From Lucifuga dentata (Eukaryota > Chordata > Actinopteri > Ophidiiformes > Bythitidae), in the NCBI GenBank assembly GCA_014773175.1, contig VXCM01002184.1, positions 38,383-102,382 on the forward strand: a DNA stretch of 64,000 nucleotides, written 5' to 3'. Positions 13,371 to 30,961 of the stretch are shown here, piece after piece. The first letter of the stretch is position 1. The number at the start of each line of letters is the position of its first letter. Position numbers and translations under genes: made by a program. The notes under the pieces are model-generated. The model was not told the DNA's origin, ran no database searches, and was given only the letters and a program-made list of their open reading frames with translations.

Positions 13371-13893
13371 TTAAAGGAACACACCGGTGATCGTGCATGT
13401 TTGAGCCTAATGCATACAATCCACATACATGTTACTTTACTGACAACAGTTTCCCAAGACATACTATTTTAGCAGTAAATTTTATTTCTACCTTCCAGAC
13501 TGCTATTGTTTCAGTTCATTCTAGTAAAATGAACTTGTAGAGGTTTGAAACACGCTTGAGATATGTAATCCATCACAGCAAACAAGATCTCTGTTAGGCT
13601 TTTTGTCTAAGTAAATTTATTTCACTAATCCAATACAAAGCTGCACGGAATACAATGTATGTCTCCACCAGGGAATATAGTCCCAGATGAAGATGGCTTT
13701 GACAGAGAAATTAAAATGATCATCCCTTCTACAATCTTGCATACATTTTAGCAGGTGAAATGCTAAATTTTAAGGGGTGTATACTGAACATTTGATTTTG
13801 AAAGACTGGAAATTGTTTGTCAGCAACGCAACATATATGCGGGTGGTATATATTGGGCTCAAACATGCACAATCGCCAGTATGGTCCTTTTAA
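13371..13893 (+). mobile_element. TTAA-flanked inverted-repeat element, copy B
   Basis: It starts TTAAAGGAACACACCGGTGA and ends with GGCTCAAACATGCACAATC followed by TATGGTCCTTTTAA, so the two ends are inverted repeats. The interior shares with copy A the stretches CTACCTTCCAGACTGCTATT, TCCATCACAGC and CAGGGAATATAGTCCCAG. At about 523 bp it looks the least interrupted copy and serves as the local reference for the family. No open reading frame is shared between copies. Confidence 0.72.
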
Positions 13894-14368
13894 AGAGCCT
13901 AAAATGTGTCTAATAGTCAATATATACCTCAGCATCTGTAATGTGGTCCCCACAGCATTCTGCTTGATGCTGTAGGATGTGTGTAACCAGAGCATGTGAG
14001 GACATCACAGGAGACATTAAAGACCCACAGCGTGATTGTTTGGAGTATGCAGTTTCAACAGGCTGGAAGGTGCCATTTTACTTAATTATATTTTATTTGT
14101 GATGCCATGGTTTAACTAACATCAGCTGTTTAGATGAAGGGAGAGATAATTACAAAGCCTACTGTGTATAATGCTGTTATTATTATAATTAATACTACCA
14201 ACATCAGAAAGTTTTGATGACTCAGTCTGGGATGAACTGTTCCTTTTAGATTGGTGAGGTTTTCTGTCATTACTGTATTGTTTCCATACAAAGCTCTACA
14301 GCTAATACATGCGTGATGCCGCCAATAATCACAATAACATTCAACTCAGATGAGTTTGTGTTTGCTTT

Positions 14369-14464
14369 GGGGGTCAAGGTTCAACTTTATTTGTCTCCAA
14401 GGAGAAATTTGGCATGGGTATCTAATTTCTCATTGGAGACAAATAAAGTTGAACCTTGACCCCC
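14369..14464. repeat. 31-bp perfect inverted repeat (hairpin)
   Basis: The left arm (14369-14399) and right arm (14434-14464) are exact reverse complements, containing AAGGTTCAACTTTATTTGTC and its complement. The 34-base spacer pairs further (GAGAAATT with AATTTCTC). TTTATTTGTCTCCAAGGAGAAATT resembles the 3' tail of common fish retroelements, so this may be two tails inserted head to head. Confidence 0.8.
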
Positions 14465-17180
14465 TTGACCCCTTGTTAGGGTTGTGATCAGGGTGTTCTC
14501 AGCTAAACAGTCACTTAATGCCTTTGTGCTGTCTTCAACATGCCACTGGATTGTTTCGATTCATTACATCTCTTGGGGTAAATGCTGTTTACTCTAGGCA
14601 GACAGGGGCCATGTATATAAAGTCATTTAGTATGACCTTTGAACTTCACCTTCAGTTCATCTAATATTCCATTCAATAGTTATCCCAGCTGGGTCTATCA
14701 CTATGAGTATTATACAGAATTCTGACACTGCTTGTCTTTGGTGTGAGAGGGTAAAGACAGGGTGAGGACAGCGGAGAGGCTTTTCCTCTGTAGGTATTGG
14801 TGGAGACTTTTAGCCTTCTCATCCATTATTTGACTATTCTCCTTCATGAAGGTGCTGAAACATGATTGTTCACTCAAATGTTGCACTCAGGTTTCAGATC
14901 TGAAACCTTGTGGCAACTACTGTAATTTTAAAACCTGACAGCCTGGTGTAACAATGACTTGTATTAAACTACAAATGCATATATGTCAGTGTATGTCAAT
15001 TGCATTGCAAATGTGGCCCAGTATTTACCTACAGCTCGTACTTGATATCCTTTAAAAACTTTCTAGATTTTAGAACTTGAATTCTGTTGACTGGATGCTG
15101 TTGAGATTAACTAAGTATTTTCAGGACTCAAAAGTTTTGGTCCTACAATAAATTCCAAATTTTGTTACCTGGTCCTACTTATAACCAGTAGTCCGGTATA
15201 AACTGTCAATCACATCAGTGTTTTGATCAAATTGTTAATCAGCAAACTGTCAGCACATCATTAATGAGAGAAAGTATTTAGCACACTGCATGAAGAGTTG
15301 TGACTATCCTCTGCTGCATTTTAACAGAAGTACAACATAAACACATTCTGAGAACTTTATTCCGGAAATGTAAAACAAAATCTGTAAAAATTCAAAATTA
15401 TATCATTGAAAAGCCACCAAAAATCAAAACAATGTCCTTATGATTAATGTAATTGTAATATTAAATGTTAACTAATTCTCAAACTGTCTTTGTTTTTATC
15501 ATATAGCCTCTTTGTTAATTTCTTAATTAGGGACACAATATCATACAAGTCAAAATTCTGATGTGAAAATGTTAACATCACTAAATCCTAAACAGAATCA
15601 CTGTCATCTTTATCCTCATCCACAAACATGCACACTCTAGTAAAAAAAAAAAAAAAAAAAAANAAAAAAAAAAAAAATAAAAAAATTTGAATACAGGCTG
15701 CCTATGTCATTGTCCTGTAATGTAGTCACTTTTTCAGTTTGACCATCCTCTTCATCTCATTCTCAATTTTCTCATTAAACTTCAACACACCAAGTTGCTG
15801 TTACATCAGACACAAGGGTAAAGTCCAATTGTCTATTTGTTTTGTACAATTGAAGACATCAAGCTAACATTTGGGGGCTAAGAACAGTTTTTCTGACATA
15901 TGTAGCAACTTTGTGGCAATCAGACCTGCACATTATTTCTGCAGAGGTGCAAGATTTTGCTCATTTGTATGCGATAATGATAACTTTGTGGGGTTTTTTT
16001 TTTTGTTTGTTTTGTTTTGTTTTTTTTTTTCATAACATTGTGATTTCTAGCAATTAGACCATTGTTTAGCGCACCACACTGGGGAGGCCTCCTCAACCAA
16101 GCACTACCTCCATCTGCCTACACAGACTGAAACACTGAGATGCATGTACACAAGCACTTCACGTTGCCAGGCTGCTGCAGAATAGTTTGAGATTGCAGAA
16201 GCTATAATAATCTGGACTAAAATTCTACACCAACATTGCTGCAGCTAACAGTGAGGACATTGAGGTCATGTCCTCAGGTTCACATCCGGGGTGTCTCCAG
16301 ACCCATGACCTTCGAGTATTGTGTGAAAACCTTTCCACGACCCTGCTCACCAGTGTCTTGAACCCAAAGTGAACAAAAAAGCTGTAGCAGTGCTTTTAGT
16401 TTGCCAAAGTAGCTACTTTCAAACTGACATGTTATGTGGTTGCTATTATGATGATAGCTGAATTGTTTCTGTATGATGCCATGTTTGTACACCTTGCTTT
16501 GGAGAGAGCAGCAAAATAGTACTATATATAGTACTATATGATGTAAAAAAAAAAAAAAAAAANAAAAAAAAAAAAAAAAAAAGTATCTCACCAACCTCCC
16601 CTTGAATCCCAACATTTAATCAGGTGCCAAAATTCAGCACTGCTTGTCGTATTTTGTCCACATTGGTTGATTAATCAAAGTAGGCTGCTTGTGCATTATG
16701 ATTAGTGTGATCTGCAATTATCCTGGACGGAGTGTTGTTTGGAAGGCCTCTTTTAAGTGCAAGTATTTTATTGTTCTTATTGATAATCACTTGACTTATT
16801 TTAATTTTGCAATGTGGAAATTGTTCAAACCTGGATTTTTTAAAAAATATATATGGATATGAATATAATGCTGTAAAGTGCAGTCATCAATTAAGAGATT
16901 TCTCTTTCACATCAGTACAGTAAAAAGAATAAAACCACCATGAAATGAGTTGTTTTTCTCTCATATTCACACATTCTGTCAAAGAGTTCATTGATTGGAT
17001 TCTTGTGAATATCTCTGTTATGAATACCTGCATTATTCTATATGTGAGCATACTGGAGAGATTAGGACAAAATAAAAAAAATAATGTTTGAAGACATATG
17101 ATAGTAAAGATGTGCAATAATTTAATATTAATCTTTATTGGCTCTCCATATTATATATCTTAGTTCTCTTGTCTAAATAC

Positions 17181-17300
17181 AGTTGTATGCACAAGTTTGG
17201 GCGCCCCTGGGAAAATTACAGATTTTGTTGATATTTGAAGTGAAAAGAAGTACTGGGTAAATGCAGCAAAACAGACATTAAAATGGGCTTTTCTTCAAGT
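17181..17300. repeat. Tc1/mariner-like terminal sequence
   Basis: TGCACAAGTTTGGGCGCCCC followed by TGGGAAAATTACAGATTTT resembles the terminal inverted repeats of Tc1-like elements and their short derivatives in fish. No partner end or transposase was recognised nearby, so this is a solo or truncated end. Family assignment is from memory of such repeats. Confidence 0.45.
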
Positions 17301-17427
17301 ATTGATGCATGGTTACTTTTTATTACTACTATTACTACTACTATTCATTAGAGTGTATCCATGTCACTAACCATATTTGATGGTATATTCATGCATCTTG
17401 AATGATAAGAAATAACTTCTAAAAATT

Positions 17428-17615
17428 CCTGGATCCACCCATGAATCTAGATCCACACCAAAATTTAAAGGGCTCTTCAATGAGCCAAGGCCCCACCCTT
17501 TCACCAAGTTTCATCAAACTATGTTGATAACTTTTGAATAAACCTGCAAAAAAAACAAAAAACCCTGGGTAAACCAACCAACAGGCATGGGTGAAAACAC
17601 ATACATACATACAAA
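17428..17615. repeat. Dispersed repeat with CACCAAAATTTA core
   Basis: CCTGGATCCACCCATGAATC, CACACCAAAATTTAAAGGG and CCACCCTTTCACCAAGTTTC run in an order seen in a frequent interspersed fish repeat. A related piece lies in the opposite orientation near 60030-60140. No coding capacity is evident. Confidence 0.5.
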
Positions 17616-17789
17616 CAAGGCAATTATTGTCATATATCTGATGTTTTATTATTTTATCAGTGATTGATTTTGCTCTGTCCAAGTAATCCCTCCATATTCT
17701 TTGTCTAGTTTGCTAATGACAAATGTAAAAGACAAAAAGATGCAGCTATGTTGCTGAAGCAATGAATTAAACGCATTAACACCATTTAA

Positions 17790-17803
17790 CCAGTAGATGG
17801 CGG
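17790..17803 (+). promoter_or_regulatory. CTCF-like motif upstream of the C19orf53 homologue
   Basis: CCAGTAGATGGCGG fits the CTCF core consensus CCASYAGRKGGCRS at every position. It lies 87 bases upstream of the start codon, within the likely promoter or 5' UTR. The GATGGCGG part could alternatively be read as a YY1-type site. Binding is inferred from the motif only. Confidence 0.5.
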
Positions 17804-17890
17804 TAATGCGACAAACGAAGATGTGGACCACCCCTAAAAAAAACCACGAGAGAAAACTAGCTGCGTGTTTATTTCCTCCTGCTAGTAAAA

Positions 17891-19241
17891 ATGGCTCAAG
17901 GTAAGCAAAAGTTTAAGGCGCAGAATCCCGGAGCGGCAAAGAAACACCAACAAAACAAACAGAAAGGACCAAAGAAAGGAGGTATGAGACAAATAAACTT
18001 ACTGTTACCGTCTTTCTTTGTGATAACGGCTGAAAACTGTTTAGCGAGGCAGCGCCAGCGTGTGGCTATGGCCATGCGGGTTACAGTAACAGTGAAGGAA
18101 CCGGAGTAGAAACGGTTTGTCAACAGTTAGGAGATTAAATGTTGAGACGACCAGGTATGACTGAAATGGTGAAGATCTTCCATACTTTTTTAGGAAACCA
18201 TTTACCCTGATGTGGTTTGATTTGGGCCCTATAGCTAACCGAGGCAGAGCCACTTTTTAACTATTTTCTTTAATGGAGATATTATTGGTATTCAAGGTAC
18301 ATTCAGGTCTTTTAATACTGCTAAATTAAGTGTTCAGTGTTTTCTGACGATGTTACATGTCACTCACTTCAGTAATATCTGAAAACACACCAGAAAAATG
18401 CGTTTACATATGATCAGTTGATAAACACATGAAAATTAATGTTCCTTTCCCCCCCAGCTAAATATAAGCATTTCTCTAAATTAAGAAAAATAAGTATTCG
18501 TGTGTTTGCCAGGTGTTTATAATTGAAAATACAGAGCTTATCTTTCTTTGTTTACTTCTGGAGACCATGTTGCATGACTTTGACAAACTATTAGAGTAAA
18601 TTCTCTCAGGCATTGGTCAAATAATGACATCTATCTCTAATAGGTGGGGTGTGGTTGCCAGTTACCTGCAATGTCATAAAGTACCTTCCATTCTGCTGCT
18701 GCCCTGAGTCTCCCTTTTTTATCACAATTTTTTTTTTTTTTTTAAANTTTTTTTTTTTTTTTTAAATCTGTGATTAATGCATTCAGGGCAATTCTGCTTG
18801 CCAGTTGTGATCAATGATAAACAGCAGCAGTAGTCTGAAGTCTGAAGGAGTTTTAGCATGACAGTGAAATTCACTTGAATTTTTTTTTCTTTCTAAAGGG
18901 AGAGTCATAGCACCTAAGAAGGCTAAAGTAGTTCAGCAAAGGAAGCTGAAGAAGGTAAGAATTCTGATAAATCACAGCAGAACAGTAGTAAGTTGCCTTT
19001 AATGCTGTTAAAAGAAACTGACAGTGAATACACCGGAGAACTCTATTAATTTACTAAACATCATCAACCTGAAATCCTCTGCTGTTCCCTGAAGGGTCTA
19101 GAGGTTGCCATCAGAAATAAGATCGAGCAGGAGGTGACCCAGAAGGCCAGCTCGTCTCTCCACAAGCCACTGAGTGTGCTCAAAGGGTCTGATAGTAAAG
19201 GCACCCCAGGAGTAGCCCGTCCAGGAGCCAGCTCCAAATAG
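17891..19241 (+). CDS. C19orf53 homologue (leydig cell tumour 10 kDa protein type)
   Basis: Three exons (17891-17981, 18899-18954, 19095-19241) give a 97-residue, strongly basic protein. The N-terminus MAQGKQKFKAQ, the core GRVIAPKKAKVVQQ and the following GLEVAIRNKIEQEV match the small nuclear/nucleolar protein called C19orf53 in human (about 99 residues). All junctions are GT-AG and phases agree. Start choice is secure because MAQG is the family start and a CTCF-like motif and likely promoter lie just upstream. The molecular function is poorly understood, and basic composition alone suggests nucleic-acid association. The mri1/cc2d1a neighbourhood supports orthology. AATAAA at 19749-19754 is a candidate poly(A) signal. 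Confidence 0.92.
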
Positions 19242-20318
19242 GAACACACAGCTGCTCACCTGAGTCTCGTGGTATTAATCAGAAAGGACTGTGTTGAAGA
19301 AATTATGAGTTACATATTATTTTGAAAAATTCAAAATCCAGAAATAGAGCCATTCCCATACAGATCAGAGAAATGCTTACAAACAATTTATTACCAGATA
19401 ACTTCAAGGAATCTCATCTGTCTTCTTATTTTCATATTGTTGAAATTCTGTTTCAAAACAGAATGCGTGTAAACTATGACCTTTGTACTGTGCTTTTTGA
19501 AATTCCACTAAAATGTGTATGACTATGTTTATGAAGACATTATTGTACAGGAAACATTCAATAATGGGAGTAAAATTGGGATAAAAATGACCTTGACATA
19601 ATGTTTGACTTTTAGTTTTGGAAAAGTATCAGGAGTTGACAAGGATCTCACACAAGGAGGGTATCATGACAAAATCAAAGATGGAGATCATGGCTCATGC
19701 AGGTGTCTATTAACTCTGTCAATTTCCAATCCAGCCTCTGCATGCTCAAATAAAATGGAAGTGTCTAACGATGATTATTAATTACCATACAAGTTTGGTC
19801 ATTGTGACTACAAAGTATCAAAGGCAGCAACGAAAAGTAAATGTAAGTACAGCATTCAGCCAAAATATGATTCTTGCGTGGAACATGGCTGCTGTCTGTA
19901 GCAACAGGAAAGTTCTTCATAATGACGTCTTTGTATCTGTGGCATGAAGAGTGAGAGTATTTTCCTCCATTCTTTAGCTAAACTGCAACTTCATGGTTGG
20001 GTTGTGTAGTTGAAAAACACTCCACCATTTAGCTTTCACACGTCAACATAGTCATCACGCCATTTGGGTTTGTTTTATGTTTGGATCCATAGCCTGAACA
20101 TAACCTGCTCCAGAGCAGATTAGCTGTCCAGCCTGTTACCATGGAGATGAACAAGCCACTGTCAGATACCTAAAAGTTTTCATAAAGCCTAAAGTTAAGC
20201 TTACTAACACTCTGACCTTCCCATGTAAGGATGTGGAGTACTTTCACATAGGTGCATTGCAGTAGTGTATCCTGCTTGTGTTTGTGTAGTTCTCCCTTTT
20301 CTCTGTTGACTGTTCACA

Positions 20319-20328
20319 ATGATCTGGG

Positions 20329-20368
<40 letters not shown>

Positions 20369-20393
20369 GTGTGTGCGTGTAANATGATCTGGG

Positions 20394-20433
<40 letters not shown>

Positions 20434-20447
20434 GTGTGTGCGTGTAA
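20319..20447. repeat. 64-bp direct duplication with GT microsatellite around an N
   Basis: Positions 20319-20382 and 20384-20447 are the same sequence (ATGATCTGGGCTCTG then a GT run), with N at 20383. This is most likely an assembly gap artefact. Open reading frames through it, in both directions, are meaningless repeats. Confidence 0.85.
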
Positions 20448-20571
20448 TTTCTCAAGGCCAGTACATTGCTGTGACTGCTCCTCAAGGTCAGCCCTTGACT
20501 TGGTGATTTGTGACTGAGCACACTAGCCAATAATAAGGCTGAACACTTTTCTTTTTTTTTCAACATGCCCT

Positions 20572-20702
20572 CTGAGTCTGCTCTGCCAATTAACTTTAGT
20601 GTACTATTCAAAAAAAAAAAATGCTTATATACTTTTNCTGAGTCTGCTCTGCCAATTAACTTTAGTGTACTATTCAAAAAAAAAAAATGCTTATATACTT
20701 TT
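20572..20702. repeat. 65-bp direct duplication around an N
   Basis: Positions 20572-20636 and 20638-20702 match exactly, beginning CTGAGTCTGCTCTGCCAATT, with N at 20637. Only about 190 bases separate it from the previous artefact, which suggests two adjacent gap joins. Confidence 0.85.
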
Positions 20703-21024
20703 ACTATTTATTATGCAATAAACACAGTAAATAAGAACCCTTTCATGGGGTATTTATTTAATTCCTTTGTGGATGTCATTTGCAGTTTATGCATTTCAGA
20801 GGTAAGGATGCTGTTGCATCTATAATTTCTAAATGTTGAGGTGACCTAAGAATATAGACATTTTCCTATAGTTCAGTTACAAACCAAAAATTACAGTGAG
20901 CAAGAACAGCGCATGAAAAACAATTACAAAACCAGCAACTTGTTAAATGTGGTAAAATAGTCTGCATGTCAAACAACAGCAGCTAACACTTCTAAAGCAA
21001 GTCGACACTGAGTTTTGGTCATGT

Positions 21025-22599
21025 CTAGAAAGCTTTAATAGCTTCCACGCACTGAGAGGATCGCAGGAAACGAGGGAAGGAGTCTTTGGCCATCAGGTTA
21101 TAGATTATCTGCTGTGCATTGTTGAACATGTCAGCACAGGGAGACTCCATCAAACTCAACAGAGCCTCGCGGGTTTCAGCGTCCAAGTTTACCTGATGGG
21201 GGAAAAAAATCTGTCAAAGGAACATCCAATGATGTTGATCTTGACTAGGCACATCAGAAAATCCCATTAGTTTTTCTGCATATGAATACAATTGATCTCC
21301 TAGTTTCCTTTCATATTACCAGCCTCTCCACTAACCTCCTGTGGGGCGTTGGTGTTGACAAACTGGCTGTAGATGCTGCTGGCCTTATTTTGCTGCAGGT
21401 TTAAGGGGGCAACCCTGTAGTCTTCACAAGCCAACCAGAACTCCAGATTCTCCTCACTGAACTCTGAACGCAGGAACCCACGGAACAACTGCAGACCACC
21501 TGAGAGAGAGAGAGAGAGAGAGAGAAGGGATAAAAGGGAAAACAGTCATACTGATTCTGGCCAAAACCTCAACTGCTTCCCTTTCGAGCTTCTTAGATAA
21601 GCAGCTCTCTACTACAGTCCTGATTAATATGGCATTCAAAATATCAACCATAAAACCACCTGCACTAAGTCACTCTGAAAGATAAGTTGGTAAAAAAATT
21701 TATGTAATGTGTAAAAACCTTTTTTGCCAGCTCAGTGAAGTTCCTTATGCTGTAAGGTTGTGGCAAACTTAAAAAAAAAAAAAAAAGTAAACATTGTCAA
21801 GCTCTGTAAAAAGGAAATTTAGATTATTAATATGTTGAAAATAATTTTTTTTTTTTTTTCCTGTAATAAAACTGAGACTTGGATGAACATAAATTTGTAA
21901 TAACTTAATATTTGGCATATTCTGTTTAAAAGCAAATCATGGTAATATTCAGTCAACATTATTTCGGCTTGTAAAGGCAAATTCCTGATGTGTAACTGTT
22001 GTAGTCACAGATGTGTGCAGACATTTTGAAACATCAATCTAACATGATCTGACTGCAAACACTGGATTTATTTCTAGTGCAACCATATAAATTTGTTATG
22101 TTCATTATACACAGTAAAATAAAATAAAAAAAAGACTATTAATGGCATATGGTTACTGTTCAAGAATTGAAAATGGTAATGGTGAAGAAAGGGACAAAGT
22201 TCTTACTCTTGCTGTTAAGCAGAGATTCCAGGTCCTGAAAAGCTTCTTTCCTGTCCTGAACTCTGAGAGAAGAGACAAAAACAAATCACACTGTCATAAC
22301 TGGATATGAGAGTATTAAATACATTTTGAAAAGTTTCAAGTTTCCTTATGTTTACTTGGGCTTGTGGTGTGTCTCAGCCAGGTGGCTTAACTTCACCCTC
22401 ATTTCTTTTGCCCTGAAAAACAGACACAAGAAATCAAATCGCACTCTGCATACAGCACATTTATAGCATTTGTGAAAATAATAAAGTAACGTTACCACCT
22501 TTGGAATTACAAATCACTTGTTCACACACAAAACATTATGATCCTTCTGACTTACTTCTCCAGGCATGAGGAAGGCAGGGAGGTGAGCCCCTTACACAT
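21025..22599 (-). CDS. R4-subfamily regulator of G-protein signalling
   Basis: On the minus strand five exons (22599-22556, 22412-22356, 22262-22207, 21499-21336, 21192-21025) give 162 residues. The N-terminus MCKGLTSLPSSCLEKAKEM is the amphipathic, cysteine-containing leader typical of R4 RGS proteins (RGS4/5/8/16 type). A single RGS box follows from about residue 40 (LFRGFLRSEFSEENLEFWLA, NAPQEVNLDAETRE, NAQQIIYNLMAKDSFPRFLR). RGS proteins act as GTPase accelerators for Gi/Gq alpha subunits at the plasma membrane. The SEEN and EVNLD contact regions are intact, so activity is likely. The protein is short, like RGS13 or RGS21. I cannot assign a specific orthologue, so no symbol is given. The divergent NTNAPQE and PCADMF segments suggest a fast-evolving paralogue. 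Confidence 0.9.
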
Positions 22600-22911
22600 T
22601 GATTTGTAGTTATAGAAACCTTGAAAAGAGAAATAGATGTAAATGAACAGAATTATTCATACAAGGTATTCTGTGGGTCAACCTCAAACCACCTAGTGCT
22701 GCTCTTATATAGGCTGCCTGTGTTTATATCTGATCTGTTCATCCACTCCCCACCAACCGGCAGGTGTAGAGATGGGAGCTGAATGGAGATGAAGACAGCT
22801 GAATAAGAGAAGTGGTGTATGTGCTTACAGGTCACGTAGGCCTACTGGATCTGTTAACAGGTGATACACACAAAAACATGGCATACAATGAGAAAATTTA
22901 ACCAAGGGGAC

Positions 22912-22950
<39 letters not shown>

Positions 22951-23175
22951 GGATTGTCACATAAAATCTAGAGTGTTTTGTATTTTTGAACCCAAGAGAA
23001 TAAACTGATGATGGAGGAGCAGGTGGCCTGGCCACATCATTCATCTCTAAAGAGAGAGAGAGACAGAGAATTCTAGAATAAAGGAATGTGATGAAGGACA
23101 AGGAGCTGGACAAAATAAGAGGAACAGTGTATTTTGAGGGGGTACAATGTTACAATCTCAATAAGATGCAGCACA

Positions 23176-23410
23176 CTGTGAAAGTCAAGTTTATTTTCCC
23201 AGTTGTCTCAAAGGGCTTTACAGACCCACACATTAGCGGTTCCTGATCCAGCCTAAGCTCTCTAAGAAGACCAGGAAAAACTCTCCAAAAACCTTATTGT
23301 ATAAGAAAAATGGAAGAAACCTTGGGAGAGGCTATTCAAAGAGAGATTCCCTCTCCTCAAACGACTGAATGATGCAATAGGAGCCGTATATAGTAGAGAC
23401 AGGTATATTA
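23176..23410. repeat. Dispersed teleost-type repeat, copy 2
   Basis: It shares ordered blocks with 10338-10590 in the same orientation: AAGTCAAGTTTATT, CAGACCCACA, the AAGACCAGGAAAAACTCTCC block, GAGGCTATTCAAAGAGAGA and GCAATAGGAGC. Two copies with this divergence indicate an old interspersed element. Confidence 0.65.
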
Positions 23411-23811
23411 ACAAAAACAAGGAAATATTACAGAATAATATGAAAAGGTTGACTTAAATTCAAAATGTGAACCCAATTTGTTTCCCTAAATTTTTGAGTT
23501 TTGAGTCTAATCTTAACTCTCACATTTGAAAACAAATTACAAAAACGTTTTGTTAAATACTAATCATTTTTCTCCTAGAAATGAATAACTTAAAAAAATG
23601 TTTCTTTTAAATAAATAAATAAATGAATGAATAAATAAATAAACAAACAAACAAATAAATAAATAAATAAATAAGAAGAAAGGCATTTCCGGAATAGATT
23701 TTTTTATTTCTTGTTTTCAAATACTAGAGTGTCAACTGGACTCGAATCAAACAAAAGAGGCAGCAAACAGTTTTTTTTTTTTTTTTNTTTTTTTTTTTTT
23801 TGTTTTGTTTT

Positions 23812-23883
23812 TATTTTTTACCTTTATTTTACCAGGTAAATCTCAATGAGATAAAAATCTCTTTTCCAAGACAGACCTGGCGA

Positions 23884-23885
<2 letters not shown>
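23812..23885. repeat. Retroelement-tail-like repeat
   Basis: TTTATTTTACCAGGTAAATC, CAATGAGATAAAAATCTC and AAGACAGACCTGGCGA in this order resemble a very common fish LINE or SINE tail. It abuts a T tract on the left and a GAT trinucleotide run on the right. The assignment is by recollection of the motif order. Confidence 0.45.
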
Positions 23886-23933
<48 letters not shown>

Positions 23934-24935
23934 GTTGATGATGATGGCAGGAATAAGCAGAATAATATGAAATGTATCAGGCTATCAGTGTTCATGTATG
24001 ACTGAGCAGCGCCACTCGTTTTCTGGTGTCTGCTGACTTCATGTGTTGACTCCATCCACATGAACCTGACACGGGAATAGTGTTTACACCGTGACCGACA
24101 GGAAGCTTCCACAGAGGCGAGGACGTCTTCCTCCTTCCTGCTTCCTGAAGAACCGACGTAGTGAAATCCAGATAGATAACGTGACCAGACTTTAATGTAA
24201 ATACACAGATCAGGCCCTGAACCCAGAGGAAACGGACCCATAGCGATTCCCCGATGGGGTCAAATCCACTTTCATGACTGACCAACGACTGGATCCAATG
24301 CCGTGGGCTTCGGTTCTAAAATTTGCCTTGCAGCCCAGCATGGGCGGAGTGTGGGTATGGAGATAGAGACTGTGGAACTGCACGCTGTGAGTCAAATAAT
24401 GATCTCCTAGATTATTATTAGGCTATAACAGTAACCTGGTAAAATGAGGTCCAGGTCCATCTGTTATCTAATAAACTGGATTTCTCTCACTGTCTGCGCT
24501 GCTCTGTGCGTCCATATGTTCCAGTTTTTGGTGAGCATCGACCTTGAAAAAAACAGTTTTGTCGATTTGAGGAAAAAAAAAAAAAAAAAANGAAAAAAAA
24601 AAAAAAAAAAGGCAATAGATGTTTTTAAAAATTACTGGCTGCACACATGAGTTCATTTTTATTTCCGAAATATACAGGGAGTGGACATAGTAACACAAAC
24701 GCCTACAGTCTTGCATGTGACGCAATTTAGTATCCTAAAGTAGACATGCAATGCAAGCTGCCTTCCTCAAGCCTAATGTTCTGAGATACATTCTCAGCTA
24801 AAGGCTAGGGCTGCATTGTTGTATTGTTCATGTTGTGTCCGTCCCTTGTAGAATAGAGCCCATAAGCTCCTGCTCATCAACTTAACATCCTAAATAAAAC
24901 TCCATGATGCATAACAGCAGGGATTTGAATTTGTA

Positions 24936-25020
24936 TTTATTTACTGAATAGGGATGCATGTTAATCAACATTAAAATGTAAATTCGTGATTTTCATCTGC
25001 AGTCACTTACCACGATGTTA
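24936..25020. repeat. Diverged copy of the 9113-9391 insert
   Basis: TATTTATTTACTGAATAGGG, GCATGTTAATCAACATTAAA and TTTTCATCTGCAGTCACT correspond in order to parts of the insert nested in element copy A. It is truncated and diverged. Confidence 0.4.
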
Positions 25021-25316
25021 AAATGGACCTACATGCAAAGCTGAAGTCTCACATATTGAATACATTATATTATACTGTTGCGAAACATTTAAAAAACAGA
25101 ATGATGATGATGATGATGATGATGATAGCATAATACACTCAGCATGAATCCTTAACAAAATCACAAGACTTTGAAAGCCACAAAACATCCTTGAATTTGC
25201 TGTCTGTGAGTGTGCATGTACAGTATAAACCAGACATAAGGACTTGGCTGTTCTGTGTCAGGCTGCAGTGAGTTGATGCTCCTGTGTTCTTCCAGCTGAC
25301 CTGACAGGCACCAAGC

Positions 25317-30961
<5,645 letters not shown>

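Larger units (their letters stand above)
12199..17789. other. Intergenic region between mri1 and the C19orf53 homologue
   Basis: No conserved gene is visible. AATAAA at 12735-12740 and 12785-12790 are candidate mri1 poly(A) signals. The rest holds an N-flanked duplication at 13009-13135, element copy B at 13371-13893, a long hairpin at 14369-14464, two N-interrupted A tracts (about 15640-15680 and 16545-16582), a Tc1-like end near 17181 and a dispersed repeat near 17428-17615. Confidence 0.6.
19242..21024. other. Region between the convergent C19orf53 and RGS genes
   Basis: This should contain the 3' UTRs of both flanking genes. No conserved coding sequence was seen. Two N-flanked duplications sit here (20319-20447, within a GT microsatellite, and 20572-20702). 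Confidence 0.55.
22600..25295. other. Region between the RGS and SCaMC genes
   Basis: The start regions of two divergently oriented genes flank this stretch. It holds a TG microsatellite (22913-22947), a dispersed repeat (23176-23410), an AAAT-type run (about 23615-23675), an N-interrupted T tract (about 23772-23802), a GAT run (about 23887-23932) and an N-interrupted A tract (about 24573-24611). A comparatively GC-rich patch at about 24000-24400 could be a promoter for either gene. No conserved open reading frame was recognised. Confidence 0.5.

Noticed and set aside
20204..20677. 157-residue open frame through two N-flanked duplications
   Set aside because: It consists of GT microsatellite translation and assembly duplicates.
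23843..24241. Histidine-rich open frame on the minus strand
   Set aside because: The histidine run is simply the GAT/ATG microsatellite read on the other strand, and the rest lacks recognisable motifs.
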